Made by a program: the position numbers and the translations under genes
Origin: Paracoccaceae bacterium
GTDB lineage: Bacteria; Pseudomonadota; Alphaproteobacteria; Rhodobacterales; Rhodobacteraceae
Assembly: GCA_003567315.1 (NCBI GenBank)
Contig: PWZT01000037.1
Coordinates: 1-64,000 of the forward strand
Direction of reading: 5' to 3'
DNA: 64,000 nt
The notes under the pieces: model-generated
What the model was told of the DNA's origin: nothing
The model's database searches: none
The model's input: the letters and a program-made list of their open reading frames with translations, nothing else
Shown: positions 1 through 8,088 of the stretch, one piece after another
Position numbering within the stretch: the first letter of the stretch is position 1
Layout of the letters: the number at the start of each line of letters is the position of its first letter

Positions 1-107
1 CATCAGTAACACCTGCTCTTCCTCCGTGCCCAAAGCGCACGGACGTTAACAATGCAGGTGGGTCAGTTTTAGATGATCATAACCCACCCAAGTGGGTCAC
101 TTTTGCA
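1..107 (-). mobile_element. End of an IS21-like insertion sequence, cut by the window edge
   Basis: Read on the minus strand, the segment starts with TG at position 107 and carries two copies of a terminal motif (GTGGGTCA followed by a T run on the plus strand, at about 58-70 and 92-104). It then runs into a strong ribosome binding site, GGAGG at 21-25, and a GTG start codon at 10-12 that opens a reading frame leaving the window. Multiple terminal repeats, TG...CA ends and a leader followed by a GTG-started transposase are IS21-family traits. The helicase frame on the right enters this segment and stops seven codons later. Only the end is visible, so the family call is inferred from termini and layout. 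Confidence 0.6.
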
Positions 108-2491
108 TGCCGATTCACAGTGCTGACAGCCAAACCTTCCAGCAACGCGCCAAGAATCTCCTTGAGCAGCTTCTTGCAGGCTTGCGCGTCGAGGTCCCCG
201 AGTGCGGGATGCACCGCCATCAGGGCTTCACGGTCCTGCGCGATGTCGTCGAGCCCGATGAATTCGACATCGACCAGCTTGAGGACCGACAGGCTGGGAT
301 TCGTATAGCGCCATCCCCGCCTCAGGTCCGTCCAGACCCGGTGGGCCAGAACCTTGGCCAGCGATCGTTGGGCATCCTCGCGCACCACGGCGCCAGCTTC
401 GGGATCCAACATCCAATGGATGCGGGCTTCCTTGTTCAATGCTGTGAAGCCGAGCGCTTTCACCACCCGCAGGCCGAACTCATCCTCAGCCATGCCGTCC
501 GAGCCTGCGTCGATGACAGCACGCAGGATGGCGCCGCGCAGCAAGCTGACAAACAGGTAGTCGTTGAAATGTCCTGCCTGAAGGGCGGCGTCCTGGCGGT
601 TGTCTGTGAAACCGAGCAGTTTCCGCTTCTCGGCGGGAACCCCGCTGGCATCGCCGTTCATCCATTCAAGGGCAGTCGACACGAGGTGGGTGGTCGCCGA
701 GCTTCGGCCTTCACCCGAAAGACCTGCGAGCTTGCTGCGCTCGCGCATGCTCGGATGGGGTTGATCCAGGCAGCAGGGACAGAACCCGAACTTGCCCGGG
801 ATGAACCAGAAACTGACGCCGTCCGGGCTGTAGCGCCCATCGGGTCGCACCGTGATCTGCTCCGGCAGTCGGCCCTTCCGGTTGGCGCGCAGGCGTTCGA
901 CGCCGTTGCGCTCTTCGCGCCAATCTTCCGGATAGGTCTCTACCTCGCCGGTGAAAGCGTAGTCCGGGTCAGTTCCGCCAACGGGTGTCAGATAGCCCGC
1001 GATATCGCCATCCGGGTCTTGGATGGGGGTGTCGTCGATGTTTCTGGGCAGAAAACGCAGCCCGTCAGCATCCTCTGATTTCGTGACGACATGGACTTCG
1101 TGCCCGCACTCGCGGCAGAACCGCGTCGGATAGAGGCGATGGCCGGGGGCATCGGGATCTTCCAGCTGCCCCTCGAACAGGACCCGCCTGGGGCGAGCCG
1201 TCAGCGTCGTGAAGATCTCTCCGGCACCGGAAATGAACCGGTGCAGCTTGAATGCGAGGAACGCGCCGGACCCTGTGCCGCCACGCGCGGTTTCTGGCAG
1301 GCTGACGCGGGTCAGTAATTGCTCGAAACCTCTCTGGCATGTTTCCTTGTCGAGGCCGCTGTCCTGCGCAAGCTGTTCTACAGCATCGTTGAACGGGACG
1401 GGCTTCTTGCGCTTCAGTTCCTGACCGTCATCAAGGCCGATCGCCAGCTCGGCCCAGACAGCGAGGGGATGGCGCCGCAGCGTCTCATCCGTCAGTGTCT
1501 CCGGTAGGTCGCTGCCAAGCACAGTCGCGAGCTGCGGCCGAACATCTTCCAGCGCAAGGGGGTCATCCGTCGCGCGCTGGAGGGACTCGTCTATGACGGC
1601 ATCAGGGCCGATCGACGCCCCGAACAGGCGCGAGGCGACATCGGCCACCGCTTTCGCGCGACCGGCTTCAGATCCCTCGCTTGCCATGGTGGCAGATGTT
1701 CCGATGCAGATCGGCGCTTTGGCCGGTGCGCAGCGGTTCCGAAGGCGGCGCACGAGGATCGCCACATCGGCGCCCTGGCGGCCCCGATAGGTATGCAACT
1801 CGTCGAGCACGATGAACTCGAGCCCGCTGGCGTTGTCGATGACTTTGGTGTCAAGGGCGTCCTGCCGTGTCAGGAGCAGTTCGGCCATCATGAAGTTCGT
1901 GAGCAAGATATCAGGCGGATTGTCAGCGATCCGCTGGCGCTCTTCCTGGCTTTCCTGACCCGTGTAGCGTCGCACCACCGGCTTCAGCTCGTCCGGCAAG
2001 CCGGATTGGGAAATGAACTTCTCGATTTCCTTGATCTGGCTGTTTGCTAGGGCGTTCATCGGGTAGACGATGATGGCGCGCGTCTTGCGCGGCTGCCCAG
2101 CCTTACGCGAACGCACGATGGCATCGACCACGGGGACAAAGAAGCAAAGGGATTTTCCTGAGCCTGTTCCCGTCGTCACGACGAAGCTTTGCCCCGCCCG
2201 TGCCTTGGCGATGGCTTGCGCCTGATGCCGGTGAAACCGGATCGGCGTGGCGTCGATCCGGAAAATCCGGGCCGTTGCCTCGTCCAGATCCCCCGATGCG
2301 ACAAGGTTATCCACCGTGGGGCCTGACAGGAACCTGGGGTTCAGCGAAAGAAGGGCGTCGGGCCAGAAGCGGCCATCGTCATATTGGCGCGTGACCTCGG
2401 CGGCGATGTCCTGTGCCCGGATTGTGCTGAACGACCGCGAGAATCGTGCATAGGAGTCAATGAGATTGTGATCGAATTCAAAAGCTTTCAT
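77..2491 (-). pseudogene. COG1205-type DEAD/DEAH helicase (DruE-like), C-terminus lost to IS insertion
   Basis: Superfamily 2 helicase of the large YprA/Lhr-like group with an internal cysteine cluster, the kind found in Druantia (DruE) and related phage-defence systems. Visible motifs: Walker A TGTGSGKS at residues 107-114, YPMNALANSQ at 143-152, DELH box at 230-233, SAT motif at 266-268, cysteines CREC at 459-462 and CPCC at 571-574, and FTDNRQDAALQAGHF at 628-642. Full proteins of this group are usually well over 1000 residues and end in DUF1998. Here the frame stops at 804, with its last residues encoded by the end of the IS21-like element, so the rest of the second RecA lobe and the C-terminal domain are missing. 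The start has AGGA 6-7 bases upstream and lies 8 bases after the WYL gene, in one operon. Assignment to a named defence system is inferred. Confidence 0.7.
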
Positions 2492-2499
2492 AGAAATTC

Positions 2500-3375
2500 C
2501 TACTGCTCCTCTGCCTGACCCTGGCGGCCGAGGATCACGTCACGGTTCAAAAGCACGATCTGCTGGTCATGAGGCTTCCGGGCGGCGGGATCGGTATCGA
2601 GCCCAAGTCGCCGAAGCGCATAGTAGAGCAACGCCCGACGAACCTTGATCTCAGCCTTGCCGCCGCGCATGCCATAGTCGAGCGCGATCACCTTGGCCTG
2701 CGTGTCGGACAGTGCAGGGTGGGGCCCGATTTCCAGCGCTGCAAAGGTGTGCCAGTCCTGATCGCCCTCGGCCAGAACGTCGGACGCGCGCGATGCGCGG
2801 ATGTCGAGGATCCGGGACAGCAGGAAATCCTTGAACACCTCGTCGCCGAGGCAGAACGCGCGGGCGTGCCAGCGGAAGCCGTCGAAGGCGATAGCGTGCG
2901 GCGCGATCCAGCGCCACCGGGGCTCCGGGTTGGACAGGGACTGGTACTGCACCTCGATCGCCTCGGACCGGCGGATTGCGTCGACCACGGACCGAAGGGT
3001 TGTGGGGTCGACGCCACGCGCCGGGGTGGGGGCGGAATCGTAGGTGGGCAGACCCGCGATCCAGCAGTCATCCTGATCGAGGATGCCGTCGGCGACCGAT
3101 CGCAGCTGGGCGAGGTACCGACCGGCATCAAGCTTGTTGAACACGGGCCTGAAGCCCGGCTGACGTATATAGGTCCGTAGGCTGCGGTCGTAGTCCATAT
3201 TGTGGGGGGCGAGGCCGATGTAGCGGCTCAGGTCGGTTGACGCCTGGTTCACCGACAGCCCGAACTGCGTCATCACATCGCTGCGGTTCACATGCCCCTC
3301 CCAGAACAGGCGGAACTCGATGAACTCAAGGCGCTGCTCGACGCCCCAGCGCAGTTCCGACCCGTTCCGCTCCAT
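2500..3375 (-). CDS. WYL-domain transcriptional regulator (BrxR/CapW-like)
   Basis: Residues about 10-70 form a winged helix-turn-helix (QRLEFIEFRLFWEGHVNRSD followed by a FGLSVNQASTDLSRY recognition region). Residues about 130-205 form a WYL domain with the Y-Q-S-L...W-R-W-I-A-P-H pattern, followed by a C-terminal extension. This is the architecture of BrxR/CapW repressors that precede BREX, CBASS and other defence operons and bind repeats upstream of themselves. It is the first gene of an operon with the helicase at 77-2491. The start is supported by GGAG about 7 bases upstream, and tandem repeats lie at 3396-3427. WYL domains sense nucleic-acid or nucleotide ligands; the ligand here is unknown. 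Confidence 0.8.
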   Translation of the reverse strand: MERNGSELRWGVEQRLEFIEFRLFWEGHVNRSDVMTQFGLSVNQASTDLSRYIGLAPHNMDYDRSLRTYIRQPGFRPVFNKLDAGRYLAQLRSVADGILDQDDCWIAGLPTYDSAPTPARGVDPTTLRSVVDAIRRSEAIEVQYQSLSNPEPRWRWIAPHAIAFDGFRWHARAFCLGDEVFKDFLLSRILDIRASRASDVLAEGDQDWHTFAALEIGPHPALSDTQAKVIALDYGMRGGKAEIKVRRALLYYALRRLGLDTDPAARKPHDQQIVLLNRDVILGRQGQAEEQ

Positions 3376-3395
3376 CTCGCGCTCCTGCCCCGGCC

Positions 3396-3427
3396 ATGCG
3401 CACGTTTACTATGCGCACCCATTTACT
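3396..3427 (-). promoter_or_regulatory. Tandem direct repeats upstream of the WYL regulator, candidate operator
   Basis: Two adjacent copies of ATGCGCAC-N(1 or 3)-TTTACT on the plus strand (3396-3410 and 3411-3427) sit just upstream of the ribosome binding site of the WYL gene. BrxR-family regulators are known to bind repeated sites next to their own start, so this is a good candidate for an autoregulatory operator. The repeats are seen; binding is inferred. Confidence 0.45.
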
Positions 3428-3531
3428 GGGCCTTATTTGAGGCTAGCCGAGGGGGGGATGTGGCGCAATCGAAATGCGTCGCAAATCAGGGATTTGCCGC
3501 CCGTCCGGTGGTCGGGAGGGCGGCTATGGCG

Positions 3532-3735
3532 TCACGAGAGCTGGACCTGCTGCTCCGCGGTTGCCTTGATGGCCTCGAGCTCGAAGGCCTCGATATCGCA
3601 GACACGATAAACCACGCGCCCTCCGAGCTTCATGTAGGCCGGCCCCTCGCCAGCCCACCGCCACCGTTCGAGGGTGCGGTGCGAGATGGTCCAGCGGTCG
3701 GCGAGTTCCTTCTGCGTCAAGCAGTTGCGCTTCAT
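3532..3735 (-). CDS. AlpA/excisionase-like small DNA-binding protein
   Basis: 67-residue protein with a MerR-type winged helix: TQKELADRW at residues 7-15, a helix ending in TLERWRWAGEGP, and the wing VVYRVCDIEAFE. This pattern is shared by AlpA-family prophage regulators, excisionases and helix-turn-helix 17 proteins. I chose the ATG at 3735 because GGAGG lies 5 bases upstream and all homologous-looking sequence starts there; the open frame extends further upstream without coding character. It lies 156 bases upstream of the WYL gene on the same strand. Such genes mark integrative elements, but no integrase is visible. Confidence 0.75.
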   Translation of the reverse strand: MKRNCLTQKELADRWTISHRTLERWRWAGEGPAYMKLGGRVVYRVCDIEAFELEAIKATAEQQVQLS

Positions 3736-4475
3736 GATATCCTCCGTTTGAGCAACTCGGTATGGTTGCGTCCAAACGAAGGCGTGAAAGGAAATGTGAG
3801 GCAAGTCAGTTGGTTGCGCACATCCACGCATTGCCGCTGGTCTGGCGACGGCGGTCGCCCAGACGACGAGCTGCACGCCCGGACTGGCCGTCCCCGGACC
3901 TGCGTATGCGAGAGAAAACGATTGATCATCGCGCCGTGACGAGGGTGCTCGTGGCACTCGGCCAACGCGCGACGGCGAAACGCTGAGCCGAGATTTTCGA
4001 TGACTCATTCCCTCCGCCATTTGAGTGGGTTAAGCAGTTGTTTTTGTTGCAAAAGCCAGAAAACATCGCCCCATTATATCCCCCACATTGACGCGGCTCA
4101 TCCGGGAACCTGCCGGAACCAAATGCGCAACATAAACGGACGAGAGCGTCGTGCGAGCTACAAAGCTTCGAAAATTGACGAAGGCTTAAAGGTTTTGGTG
4201 AACGCCCCTCGCATGTGCCGCCCTTCACCAAGGTTCGTTCGGCACCATCCAGAAGACCGCCAGCCGCTACATGATGGTCGAAGCCTTCGCCCAGATAGAC
4301 AAGTAGGAGATCGACCCCATTCTCAGCATAACCACGAAAGCCGCCTGATCATGACCTCGGGCCATCCGGGAAATTACACCACATTGACGGACGTGACCCT
4401 GAGCTTCCTGACGGCCAATGCGCACAATGCATGAAACTCCGAATGCGCCCACCCTCGAGCGCTCGCAATCAACCT
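3736..4475. other. Gene-poor stretch at the inner edge of the accessory region
   Basis: About 740 bases with no convincing intact gene on either strand. Open frames here lack ribosome binding sites and recognisable domains. The base composition, with AT-rich runs around 4030-4200, differs from the flanking genes. One short segment (4223-4306) reads like a gene remnant. The stretch separates the defence-like genes from conserved chromosomal genes and looks like decayed mobile-element DNA. Confidence 0.5.
4223..4306 (+). pseudogene. Possible remnant of a DUF3102-like phage/plasmid gene
   Basis: One frame reads GSFGTIQKTASRYMMVEAFA, then QIDK and a stop, with a further 13 codons in frame after that stop (to 4348). 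The TASRYM motif followed by an amphipathic V-E-A-F helix resembles DUF3102 proteins of phages and plasmids. No start codon or ribosome binding site is present. Assignment rests on one short motif. Confidence 0.25.
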
Positions 4476-5585
4476 CTATTCCGTATCCGATCCATCAAGC
4501 GCGATATCGGCTTGTCCCGCTGTCACACTCAGATCCTGTGCATGCTCGGGCGCCTCACCCGTCTGGCCCTGAACCTTGGTGGGATCAAATGCCGGCTGTT
4601 GCGGCTTGAGCGGCAGGACCGCGGCAGGTAGGGATGTGGGTGCGGGCAAGGCTGCCGGAGTGCCGACATCTTTCGTCAGGCGCACAGCACGCTGACCGCG
4701 CGCCTGTCCCAGACGCCCTTCGCAGATCGCGTCATGTTCGAGTGTTTCCAGACCAAGAGATTCGAGCGCCGACTCCGGCACCCTCAATGTGTCCCCGACC
4801 CGCAGCCGCAAGGCATCAGTGATCGAAATCTGCAACCGGCACAGAACGGCATCCAGCACGATCGGGCTGGTCCCGACCGCATGGTCCAACCGGGCCTGCC
4901 ATTCGCTTTCATCCGCGCTTGGCGTGTCATCATCGGCGACACTCTCGGGCTCGGGCTCGACTTGCGGCAGGATCAGAAACCACTCCCCTGACTTCGCGCC
5001 AAAGCCGAGCGCGACGCTCAGCTTGATGATGGTGTATTGCCCATCCTCCAGCATCAGACCAAGCGGGCGCGGGTCATCCTGGAAAGAGCCGTAAACGAAC
5101 CCTTTCACCTGCTTTTCGCGAGACTGGCCTGCACAGCATTGCGCCACTTGCTGCAGGAAAGCCTCGATCATCGGGGCCAGAAGCGCCGCATCGGTGCGAG
5201 TGGGTTTGCGCGGGTGAACAGCGCTCTCTTCCACCCGCCCCGTGGTCTGCGCTTCTATGATTCCCGCAAGCACGGCGGGGCTGGCCATGACCAGTCCCAT
5301 GCGTTCGGCGGGGCCTTCCACAAGCGCAAGGAACATTCCCGGCTCCGCGAGATCGAGGACCTCGGCGAGCGCCCCCTCGCGCAGCGAGGCACCCTGCACG
5401 ACCGCGTCGAGGCCCGGGCAATCCGCGCCCATGCGCCCGAATGCCAGACGCAGCGCCGCAAGGAACGCCGCCTGCGCCTGCTCGGTCTCGGCCCGACGCC
5501 GCCCGGCCATGCGGTGCAAGGCGCCGCTGCGCGCCTCATCCTTCAATTGTTCGCTCGTGTTCTGATCTTTCATCGCATCTGCCAC
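4476..5585 (-). CDS. FliM/FliN-family (SpoA domain) motor switch-like protein
   Basis: 369 residues. A SpoA/FliN-type C-terminal domain is visible at about 240-310 (VLDAVLCRLQISITDALRLR, then VGDTLRVPESALESLGLE), preceded by a region resembling the FliM middle domain and followed by a Pro/Gln-rich tail. FliM/FliN proteins form the C-ring that binds phosphorylated CheY and sets flagellar rotation. No other flagellar gene is in the window, so this is an isolated paralogue rather than part of the main flagellar cluster. It lies just downstream of the transglycosylase-like lipoprotein gene on the same strand. Function in the flagellum is likely but not proven. Confidence 0.65.
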   Translation of the reverse strand: MADAMKDQNTSEQLKDEARSGALHRMAGRRRAETEQAQAAFLAALRLAFGRMGADCPGLDAVVQGASLREGALAEVLDLAEPGMFLALVEGPAERMGLVMASPAVLAGIIEAQTTGRVEESAVHPRKPTRTDAALLAPMIEAFLQQVAQCCAGQSREKQVKGFVYGSFQDDPRPLGLMLEDGQYTIIKLSVALGFGAKSGEWFLILPQVEPEPESVADDDTPSADESEWQARLDHAVGTSPIVLDAVLCRLQISITDALRLRVGDTLRVPESALESLGLETLEHDAICEGRLGQARGQRAVRLTKDVGTPAALPAPTSLPAAVLPLKPQQPAFDPTKVQGQTGEAPEHAQDLSVTAGQADIALDGSDTE

Positions 5586-5648
5586 CCGTCCTACACGCCA
5601 TACTGACGCAAAAGGGTTAGCAAATGCTGAAGATAGTGTGCGCGCTGG

Positions 5649-6266
5649 TCAGATTTCGCAAACCGGCAATGCACGGGTGAAAGCAGCGATATCCCCACGC
5701 TTGCGGGCATTGCGCATTGGCGGCCAGTCCTGCGCGACCCCGCCCCAATTGCCCGGGCTGCCCGCGACGACATTGTCGCGCTCCACCGCTTGTGCAGCAA
5801 TCCTCGCTGCGCAGCGCAGGTTCGTCGGGCCGTCATAGAGCCCGTTGGGATGCGACAGATCGCAGCCATAGAACCGCGCAGAGGTCGGCCAGATCTGCAG
5901 CAATCCACGATACCGCCCCCCGGCACCGGCGGCGTCGGGCCGCCATGTGCTCTCATAGCCTGCCAGTCCCGAGAACAGCGCGGTCCAGAACGCCTTGCGT
6001 CCTTCCAGATCTGCGGCCTCATAGCCCGGGCAGAAGGTCTCGATATCCTGCGGCACAGTCTCCACAAGGGCACGCCCATCGGTTTCGAGGGCGGCGAATT
6101 TCGCCTTGGTCCAGCGTTCAGCCTCGGGGCGGTGATCCCAGCGGGTGATCACTTCAGCGGCCCGCGTGGCTTCGACAGCCGTTTTGGGTGTGGTGAGCGT
6201 GCAACCAGCAGTGAGAGCCAGCGCAGAGCCAAGGGCAATCGCGGCGAGCGACAGGGAACGGGTCAT
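5649..6266 (-). CDS. Lipoprotein with a lytic transglycosylase-like (SLT) domain
   Basis: 205 residues with a lipoprotein signal peptide ending in the lipobox L-T-A-G-C (Cys22). The domain at about 95-190 has ESTW (candidate catalytic Glu105) and YRGLLQIWP, which match the ES-x-W and GLxQI motifs of goose-type and Slt lysozyme folds. Such enzymes cleave the MurNAc-GlcNAc bond of peptidoglycan to 1,6-anhydro products at the outer membrane. The start is supported by the signal peptide beginning directly at MTRSLSLAA. The FliM-like gene is downstream on the same strand, which could hint at a role in flagellar passage through the wall, but that is speculation. Confidence 0.7.
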   Translation of the reverse strand: MTRSLSLAAIALGSALALTAGCTLTTPKTAVEATRAAEVITRWDHRPEAERWTKAKFAALETDGRALVETVPQDIETFCPGYEAADLEGRKAFWTALFSGLAGYESTWRPDAAGAGGRYRGLLQIWPTSARFYGCDLSHPNGLYDGPTNLRCAARIAAQAVERDNVVAGSPGNWGGVAQDWPPMRNARKRGDIAAFTRALPVCEI

Positions 6267-6463
6267 GAGTTTTCCAAAGGTGGCACAGCGCCTTCATTGA
6301 TGCTGCGCCGCGGCATCTGCCCCGAATCGTTCGCTTTGGCAAACCCGCCTGGGTCTTGACGGGACTTTTGAGCGATGTTTCGCCCAAACCGATGCTGGCG
6401 ACCACGAGATACGCAATAGAAAACCACTTGAGGGCCGAGCCCATTGCCTGCCGCGCAAACCCC

Positions 6464-6492
6464 TTGCTCGCAACGTCGCGCTGACCTACTAA
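6464..6492 (+). promoter_or_regulatory. Weak candidate promoter of gatB
   Basis: TTGCTC and TACTAA separated by 17 bases, ending 27 bases before the gatB start. Both boxes match the sigma-70 consensus only partly. Confidence 0.3.
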
Positions 6493-6519
6493 GCCGGGTG
6501 ACGAAAATTGAGGTGCAAT

Positions 6520-8034
6520 ATGCTCGATCTGGCCTTTGAACCGCCCCAACCCAAGGTCATATCCGGTGCGACCGGGGATTGGGAACTGGTGATCGGCATG
6601 GAAATCCATGCCCAGGTGTCAAGCGAGGCCAAGCTGTTTTCCGGGGCATCAACCCGTTTCGGGGCAGAGCCGAACTCCAATGTGGCGTTTGTGGATGCCG
6701 CCATGCCGGGGATGCTGCCGGTGGTGAATGAATATTGCATCGAACAAGCGGTGCGCACCGGGCTAGGGCTTAAGGCGCAGATCAATCTGGTCTCGGCTTT
6801 TGACCGCAAGAACTACTTCTATCCCGACCTGCCGCAGGGCTATCAGATCAGCCAGCTTTATCATCCGCTTGTCGGCGAAGGCGAAGTGCTGGTCGAGATG
6901 GGGCCCGGGATCGCCCGGCGGGTGCGTATCGAGCGGATCCATGTCGAACAGGATGCGGGCAAATCGATCCATGACATGGACCCGAACATGTCTTTCGTGG
7001 ACCTCAACCGCACGGGCGTCGCGCTGATGGAGATCGTCTCGCGCCCCGATATTCGCGGGCCGGAGGAGGCGGCGGCCTATGTCACCAAGCTGCGCCAGAT
7101 CCTGCGTTACTTGGGCACCTGTGACGGCAATATGCAGAACGGCAATCTGCGCGCGGATGTGAATGTCTCGGTCTGCCGACCGGGCGCCTATGAGAAGTAT
7201 CAGGAAACCCAGGATTTCAGCCACTTAGGCACGCGCTGCGAGATCAAGAACATGAACTCCATGCGGTTCATTCAGGCGGCCATCGAGTTCGAGGCCCGCC
7301 GCCAGATCGCAATTCTGGAGGATGGCGGCGCCGTGGTGCAGGAGACGCGGCTGTTTGACCCGGACAAGGGCGAGACCCGCTCCATGCGCTCCAAGGAAGA
7401 GGCGCATGACTACCGCTATTTCCCCTGCCCCGACCTGTTGCCGCTCGAGATCGAGCAGGCCTGGGTAGATGACATTGCCGAATCGTTGCCGGAACTGCCC
7501 GACGCCAAGAAGGCGCGCTTCATGGCCGATTTCGGGCTGACCGATTACGATGCTTCTGTTCTCACCGCCGATGTCGCCAATGCTGCGTTTTTCGAGGCGG
7601 TCGCGGCCGAGGCCGGGGACGGCAAGATGGCGGCGAACTGGGTCATCAACGAGTTGTTCGGAAGGCTGAAAAAGGACGCGCGCGAGATCACGGGCAGCCC
7701 GGTCTCGGCAGCGCAACTCGCAGGCATCGTGAAGTTGATCCGCGCGGGCGACATCTCGGGCAAGATCGCCAAGGATTTGTTCGAGATCGTGTATACCGAA
7801 GGCGGCGACCCGGCGGAGATCGTCGAGGCGCGCAGCATGAAGCAGGTCACAGATACGGGCGCGATCGAGAAGGCGGTGGACGAGATAATCGCCGCCAACC
7901 CCGCGCAGGTGGAAAAGGCCAAGGCGAACCCCAAGCTCGCGGGCTGGTTCGTGGGCCAGGTGATGAAGGCCACTGGCGGCAAGGCCAACCCCAAGGCGGT
8001 GAACGAGATCGTGGCGGTGAAGCTGGGGTTGTAA
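6520..8034 (+). CDS. gatB: Aspartyl/glutamyl-tRNA(Asn/Gln) amidotransferase subunit B
   Basis: 504 residues, the usual GatB length. GatB, with GatA and GatC, converts Glu-tRNA(Gln) and/or Asp-tRNA(Asn) to the amide form in the cytoplasm. The kinase-like core is clear: [16 protein letters not shown] near the N-terminus, [44 protein letters not shown], and the YqeY-like tail domain ending in [11 protein letters not shown] chose ATG at 6520, preceded by GAGG with 6 bases spacing, over an in-frame TTG at 6508. GatA and GatC are not in the window. Confidence 0.97.
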   Translation: MLDLAFEPPQPKVISGATGDWELVIGMEIHAQVSSEAKLFSGASTRFGAEPNSNVAFVDAAMPGMLPVVNEYCIEQAVRTGLGLKAQINLVSAFDRKNYFYPDLPQGYQISQLYHPLVGEGEVLVEMGPGIARRVRIERIHVEQDAGKSIHDMDPNMSFVDLNRTGVALMEIVSRPDIRGPEEAAAYVTKLRQILRYLGTCDGNMQNGNLRADVNVSVCRPGAYEKYQETQDFSHLGTRCEIKNMNSMRFIQAAIEFEARRQIAILEDGGAVVQETRLFDPDKGETRSMRSKEEAHDYRYFPCPDLLPLEIEQAWVDDIAESLPELPDAKKARFMADFGLTDYDASVLTADVANAAFFEAVAAEAGDGKMAANWVINELFGRLKKDAREITGSPVSAAQLAGIVKLIRAGDISGKIAKDLFEIVYTEGGDPAEIVEARSMKQVTDTGAIEKAVDEIIAANPAQVEKAKANPKLAGWFVGQVMKATGGKANPKAVNEIVAVKLGL

Positions 8035-8040
8035 GCTGCG

Positions 8041-8069
8041 TTGACCACCCCGCCGCGCGCCTCTAGGCT
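8041..8069 (+). promoter_or_regulatory. Candidate sigma-70 promoter of the TPR gene
   Basis: TTGACC at 8041-8046 and TAGGCT at 8064-8069 with a 17-base spacer, starting 6 bases after the gatB stop and ending 19 bases before the GTG of the following gene. Confidence 0.45.
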
Positions 8070-8088
8070 CGCGCCGGTTGGGTAAAGG

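Noticed and set aside
92-1078. Plus-strand open frame of 328 codons opposite the helicase
   Set aside because: It is antisense to a gene with clear helicase motifs, has no ribosome binding site and no recognisable domain.
4000-4434. Plus-strand open frame of 144 codons
   Set aside because: No ribosome binding site, no domain, and it lies in decayed DNA; not called as a gene.
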